Shown here: piece by piece, positions 1-4,837 of the stretch
Layout of the letters: the number at the start of each line of letters is the position of its first letter
Position numbering within the stretch: position 1 is the first letter of the stretch
Assembly: GCA_028873745.1 (NCBI GenBank)
Contig: JAPPNT010000106.1
Coordinates: forward strand, 1 to 5,290
Source of the DNA: Chloroflexota bacterium
GTDB lineage: Bacteria; Chloroflexota; Dehalococcoidia; Lucifugimonadales; UBA1127
Length of the DNA: 5,290 bases
Reading direction: 5' to 3'
The notes under the pieces: generated by a model
The model's input: only the letters and a program-made list of their open reading frames with translations
Database searches by the model: none
Told to the model about the DNA's origin: nothing
Translations under genes and position numbers: made by a program

Positions 1-1032
1 GTCCTGGGTGTTGGTGCCGGGGATGCCGGAGAAGGTCTGGGTGCGCTGGACCTCGCGGTCGATGAAGTAGTCGTTCTCGGCGGCGGCGCGGGACTGGAAG
101 CCGTTCTCGTAGTCGATGTCCACCCCCAGCTCGTTGCCGGAGCCCGTCAGGCGCCGCTCGCTCTCGGTCATGGGGTCGTCGCCGAAGGAATAGGTGAAGT
201 TCCAGACCATGGTGGTGTAGTCGTCAATGGGCACCCACATGTGGCCGGAGTCGCGCAGGCGGGGTTGGCCGCCGCGGTTGAGCTGGTTGGGGCGGAGCTG
301 CGTCCACGGGGCGATGAAGTGGTAGGCGCGGACGTACTTGAAGTTGTCATCGGCCTGGTCGCGGATGCCGGCGTAGGTGTAGCCGTAATCGGTGGGGACG
401 ACCTCGACGCGGGCGGCGAAGGATGTCCGGAAAGCGTTGTCGCGGGCGGCGATGCCGGAGCCCTGCAGGTTGCGGTGCAGGAAGTTGATGTGGACGGTAT
501 CGATGCCACCCTCCAAGCCCTGCATCCAGTTGCACTTCTGCACGACCTTGTTGATCCCACGGTGGAGCTCCGGCACCTGCGTCCACTCGAGCTCCGGCAG
601 CGGGGGCCGCTTGTCGGGCGGGCCCATGTAGACCCAGATGACGTTGCCGAGCTCGGCGGTGGGGTAGGCCTTGATCTTGACCTTGTCCTTGAAGTTGGAC
701 TCGGCGGGTTCCGAGGGCATGTCAACGCAGTCGCCGTTCACGTCGAACTTCCAGCCGTGGTAGACGCAGCGGATGCCGCACTCCTCGTTCCGGCCGAAGA
801 AGAGGCTGGCGCGGCGGTGGGGGCAGTAGTTGTCGACGACGCCGACTCGGCCATCAGTGTCGCGGAAAGCGACGAGCTCCTCGCCGAGCAGCCTGACGCG
901 GATGGGCGGGCAGTCGGGCTCGGGGAGCTCCCAATCGAGGATGGCGGGCACCCAGTAGCGGCGCATGGTCTCGCCCATGCCGGTGCCGGGGCCGACGCGT
1001 GCGAGGGTCTCGTTTTCCTGGAACGTCAGCAT
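1..1032 (-). CDS. Rieske 2Fe-2S aromatic ring-hydroxylating oxygenase, alpha subunit (3' end outside window)
   Basis: Terminal oxygenase component of the phthalate 4,5-dioxygenase/phenoxybenzoate dioxygenase type. It would take electrons from a separate reductase and insert oxygen into an organic, probably aromatic, substrate; the substrate cannot be read from sequence. The 344 visible residues carry the Rieske cluster ligands C70-P-H72 and C89-V-Y-H92. They also carry the mononuclear-iron motif D178-x2-H181-x4-H186 after N168-W. The last complete codon in the window (1-3) is D344, in FSGIPGTNTQD, which aligns with the presumed third iron ligand of the neighbouring paralogue, so only the C-terminal 90 or so residues are missing. 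The ATG at 1030-1032 has a strong GGAGGAGA Shine-Dalgarno. It is the last visible gene of an apparent operon, 56 nt after the DUF2958 gene. It is clearly paralogous to the oxygenase at 1457-2752, most strongly over residues 1-190. Confidence 0.95.
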   Translation of the reverse strand, partial: MLTFQENETLARVGPGTGMGETMRRYWVPAILDWELPEPDCPPIRVRLLGEELVAFRDTDGRVGVVDNYCPHRRASLFFGRNEECGIRCVYHGWKFDVNGDCVDMPSEPAESNFKDKVKIKAYPTAELGNVIWVYMGPPDKRPPLPELEWTQVPELHRGINKVVQKCNWMQGLEGGIDTVHINFLHRNLQGSGIAARDNAFRTSFAARVEVVPTDYGYTYAGIRDQADDNFKYVRAYHFIAPWTQLRPNQLNRGGQPRLRDSGHMWVPIDDYTTMVWNFTYSFGDDPMTESERRLTGSGNELGVDIDYENGFQSRAAAENDYFIDREVQRTQTFSGIPGTNTQD

Positions 1033-1033
1033 T

Positions 1034-1062
1034 GTCTCCTCCTTGTTCTCCCCCTGACGCCG
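1034..1062 (-). repeat. Repeated ribosome-binding leader, copy 1
   Basis: This 29-bp segment directly upstream of the second Rieske gene matches 1410-1438 at 27 of 29 positions. It contains the Shine-Dalgarno and a GGGGGAGA tract further upstream. The two copies sit at the same place relative to their start codons, one base apart in spacing, although the downstream genes are unrelated. Confidence 0.85.
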
Positions 1063-1088
1063 CGTTCGCCGGCGTTGCGCTTGTTCCC

Positions 1089-1409
1089 TTACGGGACTAT
1101 CTTGCCATGCTTTCTGGCCATGGCAAGATATGCTCCCCACGGCTTGTCGAACACTTCACCTTCGTCGTACACCAGCGGAATGCCGCGATTGTCGTAGTCT
1201 TCAAGGGTGGAGAGGGTCACAAAGCCATAGTCCGGCCCGTAGCCTATGTCGCACACGCACAGGTACTTCTCCTTGTCCTCGGCGTCCTGTGCGACCAGCA
1301 GGAAGAACTCTTTGCCGTAGGGGTTGTACAGCCTGACTACCGGCACAGGGTCTTTGGCTTTTCGGTTCTCCCGCAATCGTTGCAGAATCTCCGTGCCCAA
1401 AAGAGCCAT
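1089..1409 (-). CDS. DUF2958 family protein
   Basis: Protein of 106 residues resembling the DUF2958 family, whose biochemical role is unknown. Family-like features in order are an N-terminal LLGTEILQRLREN helix, P23-VVRLYNP, a hydrophobic FFLLVAQD strand, LCVCDIGYG (50-58), the YGFVTLSTLE strand-helix (61-70), an acidic YDEGEVF (81-87) and the AYLAMARKHGKI tail. Length is typical of the family. The ATG at 1407-1409 was chosen because AAGGAGA lies just upstream. A GTG at 1458-1460 would overlap the stop of the upstream oxygenase gene but has no such support. The gene lies between two Rieske oxygenase genes, all on one strand, with 47 nt before and 56 nt after it, so co-transcription is likely. 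DUF2958 genes are, to my knowledge, mostly met on plasmids and integrated elements, so this setting is unusual. The 3' end encodes a perfect 12-bp inverted repeat. Confidence 0.78.
   Translation of the reverse strand: MALLGTEILQRLRENRKAKDPVPVVRLYNPYGKEFFLLVAQDAEDKEKYLCVCDIGYGPDYGFVTLSTLEDYDNRGIPLVYDEGEVFDKPWGAYLAMARKHGKIVP
1098..1130 (-). other. Perfect 12-bp inverted repeat at the 3' end of the DUF2958 gene
   Basis: Bases 1098-1109 (TATCTTGCCATG) and 1119-1130 (CATGGCAAGATA) are exact reverse complements around a 9-nt loop. The structure lies in the last codons of the DUF2958 gene, 6 nt before its stop codon and about 65 nt before the next start. No T-tract follows on the minus strand, so it is not a standard intrinsic terminator. 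An mRNA-stabilising, processing or coupling hairpin is possible; this role is inferred. Confidence 0.6.
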
Positions 1410-1438
1410 GTCTTCTCCTTGGTCTCCCCCTGACGCCG
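1410..1438 (-). repeat. Repeated ribosome-binding leader, copy 2
   Basis: Upstream of the DUF2958 start; matches 1034-1062 at 27 of 29 positions. It includes AAGGAGA, the ribosome binding site that fixes the ATG at 1409. The duplication suggests that one of the two downstream genes was placed behind a copied translation-initiation segment. Confidence 0.85.
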
Positions 1439-1456
1439 AGCGCGTGGGCGCTGTGT

Positions 1457-2752
1457 TCACGTGGTGGATTGCTTTGCCAGTGTTGACTTCTCGACGGCCA
1501 TGTACTGCTCGGCTACGTCGAGCATGGGCATGGACTGAGGCGCCTCGACGGCCGCGGAGCGGACCCAGTAGAGGTCGCCGTTATGGGGCGCCTCGGGCTC
1601 GATGCCCTCCTGGAAGTTGGCAACCTCGCGCAGGAGGCGGCGGCGCGCGCCGAGGATGGCGGAGTCGGAGGTGCCGAGGTGCTCCCTGGTGCGGTCGGAG
1701 ATGGCGCCCATGCTTTCGATGACGGCCATGTCCTGCGCCTGGATGCCCTTGATGCCCGAAAAGTTGACGGTGCGCTGCATCTCCCGGTCCTGGAGGTAGT
1801 CGTTGTCCTTGTTGGCGTAAGGGCGGTAGGTCACGGGCTGAACGAGCTCGTGGAAGACGCCGCCGGTCTCGTACTCATGGCGCTCGGCGTCGGTGAGAGG
1901 GCGGAGCGGGTGCCACGAGGCGCGGAAGACGAGGGTCGTCTCGTCGTCGGCGGGCACGTACATGTTGCCGGTCATCACGGCGTGAGGCTCGGCGGGGACG
2001 ATGGTCGAGTAGGGGAGCATCCACGGGGTGATGCGCCAGTAGTATTGACCGTCGGCGGTGGAGCGCCGGGCGCCGATGACGAGGCCGTAGTCGGCGTGCT
2101 CGAGGAAGAAGCGGGGCGAGCGGTCGTGGAGGGCGGCGTCCTGGAGGCCGCGGCTGGAGGCGTTGATGGCGTAGTCGCGGGCCTTGAGGCTGCTGTGGAG
2201 GAAGCTGATGTGGCTGGAGTCAATGCCGCCCTCCAGCGCCTGGAGCCAGTTGCACTCCTGCCGGCACTTGGAGAGGAAGCGGTGGCTGTCCGGGACCGCC
2301 GCCCAAGCGAGGTTGGGGAGCTCGGGCTGGCGGTCGGGCGGGCCCATGTAGGCCCAGACGACGCCACCGCGCTCCTCGCAGGGGTAGGCGGTGACCCTGA
2401 CCTTGTCCTTGAAGTTGGACTCGGCGGGCTCGGAGGGCATGTCGACACAGGCGCCGGTGGCGTCGAACTTCCAGCCGTGGTAGACGCATCGGAGGCCGGA
2501 CTCCTCGTTCCGGCCGAAGAACAGGCTTGCCCGGCGGTGGGGGCAGTAGTTGTCGACGAGGCCGACGCGGCCTTCGGTGTCGCGGAAAGCGATCAGGGTC
2601 TCGGCGAGGATGGTGACACGGACGGGAGGACAGTCGGGCGTGGGGACCTCCTCGGAAAGGAGGGCGGGCACCCAGTAGCGGCGCAGGTACTCGCCCATGG
2701 GGGTGTTGGGTCCCACGCGGGTGATAAGGGCGTTGTCTTCAGCATTGAGCAT
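1457..2752 (-). CDS. Rieske 2Fe-2S aromatic ring-hydroxylating oxygenase, alpha subunit
   Basis: Complete 431-residue terminal oxygenase of the phthalate 4,5-dioxygenase/phenoxybenzoate dioxygenase group, a usual length for these subunits. The N-terminal Rieske domain (about 40-140) has C70-P-H72 and C89-V-Y-H92, which bind the 2Fe-2S cluster. The catalytic domain has N168-W, D178-x2-H181-x4-H186 and D341 in GIQAQDMAV. H181, H186 and D341 are the expected iron-binding facial triad, and D178 the residue bridging electron flow between subunits (by family analogy). The ATG at 2750-2752 follows GGAGG with 6-nt spacing. The gene sits downstream of a terminator, so it probably has its own promoter (motif at 2779-2787), and it leads an operon with the DUF2958 gene and the second oxygenase. 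No reductase or ferredoxin is encoded here. Substrate is not predictable. Confidence 0.97.
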   Translation of the reverse strand: MLNAEDNALITRVGPNTPMGEYLRRYWVPALLSEEVPTPDCPPVRVTILAETLIAFRDTEGRVGLVDNYCPHRRASLFFGRNEESGLRCVYHGWKFDATGACVDMPSEPAESNFKDKVRVTAYPCEERGGVVWAYMGPPDRQPELPNLAWAAVPDSHRFLSKCRQECNWLQALEGGIDSSHISFLHSSLKARDYAINASSRGLQDAALHDRSPRFFLEHADYGLVIGARRSTADGQYYWRITPWMLPYSTIVPAEPHAVMTGNMYVPADDETTLVFRASWHPLRPLTDAERHEYETGGVFHELVQPVTYRPYANKDNDYLQDREMQRTVNFSGIKGIQAQDMAVIESMGAISDRTREHLGTSDSAILGARRRLLREVANFQEGIEPEAPHNGDLYWVRSAAVEAPQSMPMLDVAEQYMAVEKSTLAKQSTT

Positions 2753-2778
2753 GTGCCGCCTCCGGCGATAGTCCGGTA

Positions 2779-2787
2779 AGGATACAC
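2779..2787 (-). promoter_or_regulatory. Putative -10 region of the Rieske operon
   Basis: On the minus strand this reads GTGTATCCT, containing a -10-like TATCCT 26 nt upstream of the ATG. TTGCTG at 2805-2810 is a weak -35 candidate, though its spacing to TATCCT is 20 bp. The same nonamer occurs at 5252-5260 upstream of the SnoaL-like gene. Because a terminator lies just upstream, a promoter is expected in this short interval. Confidence 0.4.
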
Positions 2788-2808
2788 CAGGGCGGCGCGG
2801 CGCGCAGC

Positions 2809-2848
2809 AAAAGAGGATGGGCCGCCGGTGAGCGCCCCATCCCTCTCA
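2809..2848 (-). terminator. Intrinsic terminator after the cysteine-less DUF5679 gene
   Basis: On the minus strand the stem GGATGGG/CCCATCC encloses a GC-rich loop and is followed by TCTTTT. It ends transcription about 60 nt after the stop of the 65-aa protein gene and before the oxygenase operon. A similarly placed terminator at 3797-3830 follows the paralogous zinc-ribbon gene. Confidence 0.7.
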
Positions 2849-2910
2849 GAGCAGAACCTACCATGGGCTGCGCTGACGCAACCTCACGAGGCTCGGCTGC
2901 TAACTCTGGT

Positions 2911-3108
2911 CTATTTCTCTTCCTGGGTTCCCGAGGCCCGCAGCTGGTCAGCCTCTGCGGTGCTCAGAATGCGGAAAACGGACGTGTTGGGGTCCTCCGC
3001 TGCCACGCCGCGAACGGCGGGACGACCGTTCTTCAGCGTGACCAACTTCGGATTGCTAATCACGACAGTCTTGCGAAGCTTGAACGAGTATGCGGTGAGA
3101 TCGGCCAT
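2911..3108 (-). CDS. DUF5679-like small protein lacking all zinc-ribbon cysteines
   Basis: Protein of 65 residues, clearly a paralogue of the zinc ribbon at 3927-4067. Both have AY-x-FK-x-R near the N terminus, an identical VTLKNGRPA core (here residues 23-31) and a C-terminal FRI. DUF5679 proteins are short single zinc ribbons of unknown function with two CxxC pairs. Here the first pair is S8 and L11. The second region (VAAEDPNTS, 35-43) holds no cysteine and is one residue longer; the whole protein has no Cys. It also carries a polar C-terminal extension (STAEADQLRASGTQEEK). The reading frame is intact and the ATG at 3106-3108 follows GGAGG with 5-nt spacing, so it looks expressed rather than decayed. 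A longer start at 3156 lacks support. What the metal-free version does is unknown. Confidence 0.8.
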   Translation of the reverse strand: MADLTAYSFKLRKTVVISNPKLVTLKNGRPAVRGVAAEDPNTSVFRILSTAEADQLRASGTQEEK

Positions 3109-3288
3109 AACATCCTCCATTGCGCAAAACGCAGTAGTTTGTACTCGGGCTCGCACAGGAAACGGCGTGGGGGCTTCTCTTCGCTCGGCTCGCTTTCAGG
3201 CGGCTGTCACGCAAGCGTGCTCCGGAAGACTGGGCAGTGATCCAGCGCCTTGCCGCCCGAAGCGGCGCCGGCGCTGTCCACCCTCGAT

Positions 3289-3368
3289 GCCCAACTAGAG
3301 GAAGCTCTAACCGCCCTCGACATTAATAGAGATGTTATCTCAATAATATTGCCGATTTCCTCATCGTT
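3289..3368. repeat. 80-bp imperfect direct repeat, unit 1
   Basis: Begins with GCCCAACTAGAG and is followed immediately by a second unit starting with the same 12 bases exactly 80 bp later. By eye the aligned units are roughly two-thirds identical. Unit 1 contains the perfect dyad GAGAT-GTT-ATCTC at 3329-3341. Its position equivalent to the unit 2 promoter reads TTAATG-N17-TTCCTC, which is too degenerate to call. Confidence 0.6.
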
Positions 3369-3448
3369 GCCCAACTAGAGCATAGCTGCAACTTCCCAAG
3401 ACGTCAACAGAGATAGTGTCTCAAAATAATGTCGAATCCAATGGCGCC
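3369..3448. repeat. 80-bp imperfect direct repeat, unit 2
   Basis: Second unit, sharing the first 12 bases exactly and scattered blocks after that (for example AGAGAT and TCTCA). It contains the minus-strand promoter at 3379-3407 and, beside it, the dyad GAGA-TAGTG-TCTC at 3410-3422. Similarity fades towards 3440. Confidence 0.55.
3379..3407 (-). promoter_or_regulatory. Sigma70-type promoter for the cysteine-less DUF5679 gene
   Basis: On the minus strand TTGACG (3402-3407) is separated by exactly 17 bp from TATGCT (3379-3384), close to the vegetative consensus. Transcription would begin near 3371 and leave a leader of about 260 nt before the ATG at 3108. A dyad at 3410-3422 sits 2 bp upstream of the -35 box, a plausible regulator site. 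Confidence 0.55.
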
Positions 3449-3504
3449 TTGACTGTGAACAGAGTGGTCTCCGTCGCGACCTAAACAGGACTGCCACTCC
3501 GTTC

Positions 3505-3740
3505 ATGAGACGGCGCTTGTTGCGCGAAAGGATCTGTGGGAGTTGTTGGCGAGGCCGTCGCCGTCGCCAGAGTGGCGGAACGCGATCAGGGTCTCGCGGT
3601 GGATGCGGGAGGGGACGGGGGAGGGTCGGGCGAGCGACCTCTTCGGGAAGGATGGTGGAAAACCAGATGTGGCAGGCACTCGCCAATTGGGTGCTGTGCC
3701 CCACGCGGGCGAGGAGGCCGTTGTCTTCAGCGTTGAGCGT
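3505..3740 (-). pseudogene. Remnant of a Rieske oxygenase gene (N-terminal fragment, frameshifted)
   Basis: This segment aligns to the first 80 or so codons of the oxygenase at 1457-2752. The first 40 codons (TLNAEDNGLLARVG onward, with W and EEV conserved) are in one frame. A shift then moves the homology to the next frame (ETLIAFR, aligned with residues 51-57 of the intact gene). A 5-nt loss where the CPH motif should be then destroys the first Rieske cysteine. The start codon is ACG instead of ATG and the GGAGG ribosome site reads GGATG, so translation is lost as well. Beyond about 3505 no further homology is visible, and roughly the last 350 codons are gone. Leader similarity continues upstream through CCGGACTATC, which shows that the duplicated unit included the 5' flank. 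Confidence 0.85.
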
Positions 3741-3796
3741 CCACCGCATCCGCGGATAGTCCGGAAGGGAAACACCATACCTGCCCAACGCACGGA

Positions 3797-3830
3797 AAAG
3801 AAAAATGGGCCACAGCGCTGCAGCCCATCT
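3797..3830 (-). terminator. Intrinsic terminator after the DUF5679 zinc-ribbon gene
   Basis: On the minus strand GATGGGC and GCCCAT form a stem around a CAGCGCTG-containing loop, followed by TTTTTCTTTT. It lies about 97 nt after the stop of the zinc-ribbon gene and just before the oxygenase remnant, the same arrangement as the terminator at 2809-2848. Confidence 0.75.
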
Positions 3831-3926
3831 CTCCCAACGTCACAACCACCCTAAGGCTGCGTTCAGCAACCCCAAGATTCCCGGCTGTTAACTCTCGGGG
3901 CCAGGAGGCCCCAGGAACACGATACC

Positions 3927-4067
3927 CTAGCTCTTGCCGATGCGGAATAGCTTGGTCCCGCAGGTGCCGCATGTGCCTTGCGTCGCGGGACGGCCGTTCT
4001 TCAACGTGACCGCGGTTGCGCCTGAGATTTCCTTCTTGGTCCGACACTTGAAGCAGTAGGCATCCAT
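3927..4067 (-). CDS. DUF5679 small zinc-ribbon protein
   Basis: A 46-residue protein easily missed because of its size. Two cysteine pairs, C5-FK-C8 and C33-GT-C36, flank the family-like core VTLKNGRPATQGT and are followed by KLFRIGKS. This matches the DUF5679 pattern of a single zinc ribbon; the cellular role of the family is not established. The ATG at 4065-4067 has a strong GGAGGAGCT Shine-Dalgarno with 4-nt spacing. A consensus promoter lies 40-65 nt upstream and an intrinsic terminator lies downstream, so it is probably a single-gene transcript. It is paralogous to the cysteine-less protein at 2911-3108: the DNA of the NGRPA region (3985-4011 against 3017-3043) matches at 25 of 27 positions. 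Confidence 0.88.
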   Translation of the reverse strand: MDAYCFKCRTKKEISGATAVTLKNGRPATQGTCGTCGTKLFRIGKS

Positions 4068-4103
4068 GATTAGCTCCTCCTTCTAACATGGAACGTAGCT
4101 GCC

Positions 4104-4132
4104 AAAATATAGGGTGGCCTTGCGTTTGTCAA
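4104..4132 (-). promoter_or_regulatory. Sigma70-type promoter for the DUF5679 gene
   Basis: On the minus strand a perfect TTGACA (4127-4132) precedes TATATT (4106-4111, 15-bp spacer) or TATTTT (4104-4109, 17-bp spacer). The start of transcription would lie near 4097, giving a leader of about 30 nt with the ribosome site. The region is locally AT-rich. Confidence 0.65.
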
Positions 4133-4243
4133 CAGCTTTTCAGCTTCAATCGTGGCGAATTTGTAGCTAATCGGCAGCCTTTGGAGCAATTCTACGTCCT
4201 TATGACAACTGAGCCTCATCGAGGACCCGCCCGAGCGCCGGTG

Positions 4244-4252
4244 GTGTACCAT
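4244..4252 (+). promoter_or_regulatory. Possible -10 region of the AhpD-like selenoprotein gene
   Basis: GTGTACCAT lies 27 nt upstream of the ATG at 4280 and resembles the GTGTATCCT elements found at nearly the same distance upstream of the intact oxygenase gene and the SnoaL-like gene. No good -35 box accompanies it. An alternative, TTTGGA with TATGAC at about 4180-4206, has a short 15-bp spacer. Confidence 0.25.
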
Positions 4253-4279
4253 GCCGGCATCGCACGGGGAGGGGCAGAA

Positions 4280-4834
4280 ATGTCGTGGATTCGAGAGGAG
4301 CGGAGCGGCAAGCCGCCCATTATGGAGGTCTTGTCGATCAACCCGAAGGCGCAGGAGGCGGTAGGCGCGAACAATATGGCGATCACCTTCGGGGCGTCGT
4401 GCCTGACGCGAGTGCAGGAGGAGGCCATCGCGACAGCGACTGCGGCGGCGCTGGAGTGCCGGTACTGAACGATGTCGCACGGAGGGTTCCTCCGTCAGCA
4501 CTCGGACGACCCGGAGCTGGCCAGCCACATCATGCACGACTACAGGCAGGCCGACCTGGACCCGCAGACGCGCGGGATGCTGGACTTCGCAGTGAAGCTC
4601 ACTCGGGAGCCGTGGGCGATGAAGAAAGCGGACGTGAACGCGCTAAGGGAGCTGGGGCTCTCCGACGAGGAGATCCTGTCCGTGGTGCTCATCACATGCA
4701 ACTTCAACTTCATGTCGCGGCTGGCGAACGGCCTCGGCGTGGAGCTGGGCGAGGGGCGGCAGGAGCAGATCGCGGCGTGGCTGAGCCCGGCGGCGTCGTC
4801 GCTGGGGTGGCTGATGACGCCGAAGGAGGCGTAG
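4280..4834 (+). CDS. AhpD-like / carboxymuconolactone decarboxylase family selenoprotein (Sec63 at in-frame TGA)
   Basis: A 184-residue protein if the TGA at 4466-4468 is read as selenocysteine. The frame is unchanged on both sides of the TGA. The first part (MSWIREERSG, then IMEVLSINPKA) and the second part (GGFLRQHSDDPEL, MLDFAVKLTRE, LGLSDEEILSVV, NFNFMSRLANGLGVEL) are the consecutive halves of a peroxidase-related CMD-family protein. The join reads E48-x11-C60-R-Y-U63-x3-H67, the same spacing as Glu118, Cys130, Cys133 and His137 of mycobacterial AhpD. The TGA therefore occupies the second redox cysteine. Expected activity is thiol/selenol-based peroxidase or disulfide exchange in the cytoplasm; the partner is unknown. 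The ATG at 4280 follows GGGGAGGGG. A SECIS-like hairpin follows the TGA. The main alternative is a nonsense mutation or sequencing error at a Cys codon, but the hairpin and intact downstream frame argue against it. Confidence 0.82.
4479..4495 (+). promoter_or_regulatory. Candidate bacterial SECIS hairpin
   Basis: ACGGAGG (4479-4485) and CCTCCGT (4489-4495) form a perfect 7-bp stem with the loop GTT, lying within the coding sequence just after the TGA. The loop starts 17 nt after the TGA and its first base is G. From memory, the bacterial SECIS model asks for a 3-14 nt loop with a G among its first two bases, about 16-37 nt from the UGA; this hairpin fits. It would recruit SelB with Sec-tRNA. 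Confidence 0.7.
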
Positions 4835-4837
4835 GGG

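Larger units (their letters stand above)
3109..3504. other. Non-coding stretch: promoter, imperfect repeats and leader of the 65-aa gene
   Basis: No supported gene lies here. The half nearest the 65-aa gene (3109-3288) would be a 5' leader. It contains a GC-rich stem-loop on the minus strand at about 3245-3274 (outer GCGCC/GGCGC, inner GCCGC/GCGGC around TTCGG) and a small hairpin at 3209-3220. I recognise no riboswitch class. The other half (3289-3450) is notably AT-rich for this window and holds the 80-bp imperfect direct repeat. The rest of the decayed oxygenase gene is absent, so most of it must have been deleted. Confidence 0.55.

Noticed and set aside
241..1197. Long plus-strand open frame over the first Rieske gene
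   Set aside because: It is antisense to a gene with complete Rieske and iron-binding motifs. The translation is a low-complexity V/G/A/L/D sequence typical of the reverse strand of GC-rich coding DNA.
1410..1460. Longer DUF2958 start at GTG 1460 overlapping the preceding stop
   Set aside because: The added residues (MNTAPTRSASGGDQGED) are encoded by the repeated leader and ribosome site of the ATG at 1409, so they are more likely untranslated.
1583..2779. 398-aa plus-strand open frame over the second Rieske gene
   Set aside because: Same antisense effect; no domain or ribosome site supports it, whereas the minus-strand oxygenase is unmistakable.
2809..2848. Inverted repeat as the end of an insertion sequence
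   Set aside because: A T-rich run follows the stem on the coding strand directly after a gene, so it is an intrinsic terminator. No transposase or target duplication is visible.
3109..3288. Riboswitch in the leader of the 65-aa gene
   Set aside because: Stem-loops are present but I could not match the conserved core of cobalamin, T-box or any other class I know; left as an unexplained leader.
3727..4089. 120-aa minus-strand frame over the DUF5679 gene
   Set aside because: It is in another frame from the CxxC zinc ribbon and covers its terminator; no ribosome site and no family resemblance.
4472..4834. Separate shorter CMD-family gene starting at ATG 4472
   Set aside because: No ribosome site at proper distance, and it would lack the N-terminal helices, the catalytic Glu and the active-site cysteine encoded in the same frame just upstream of the TGA.
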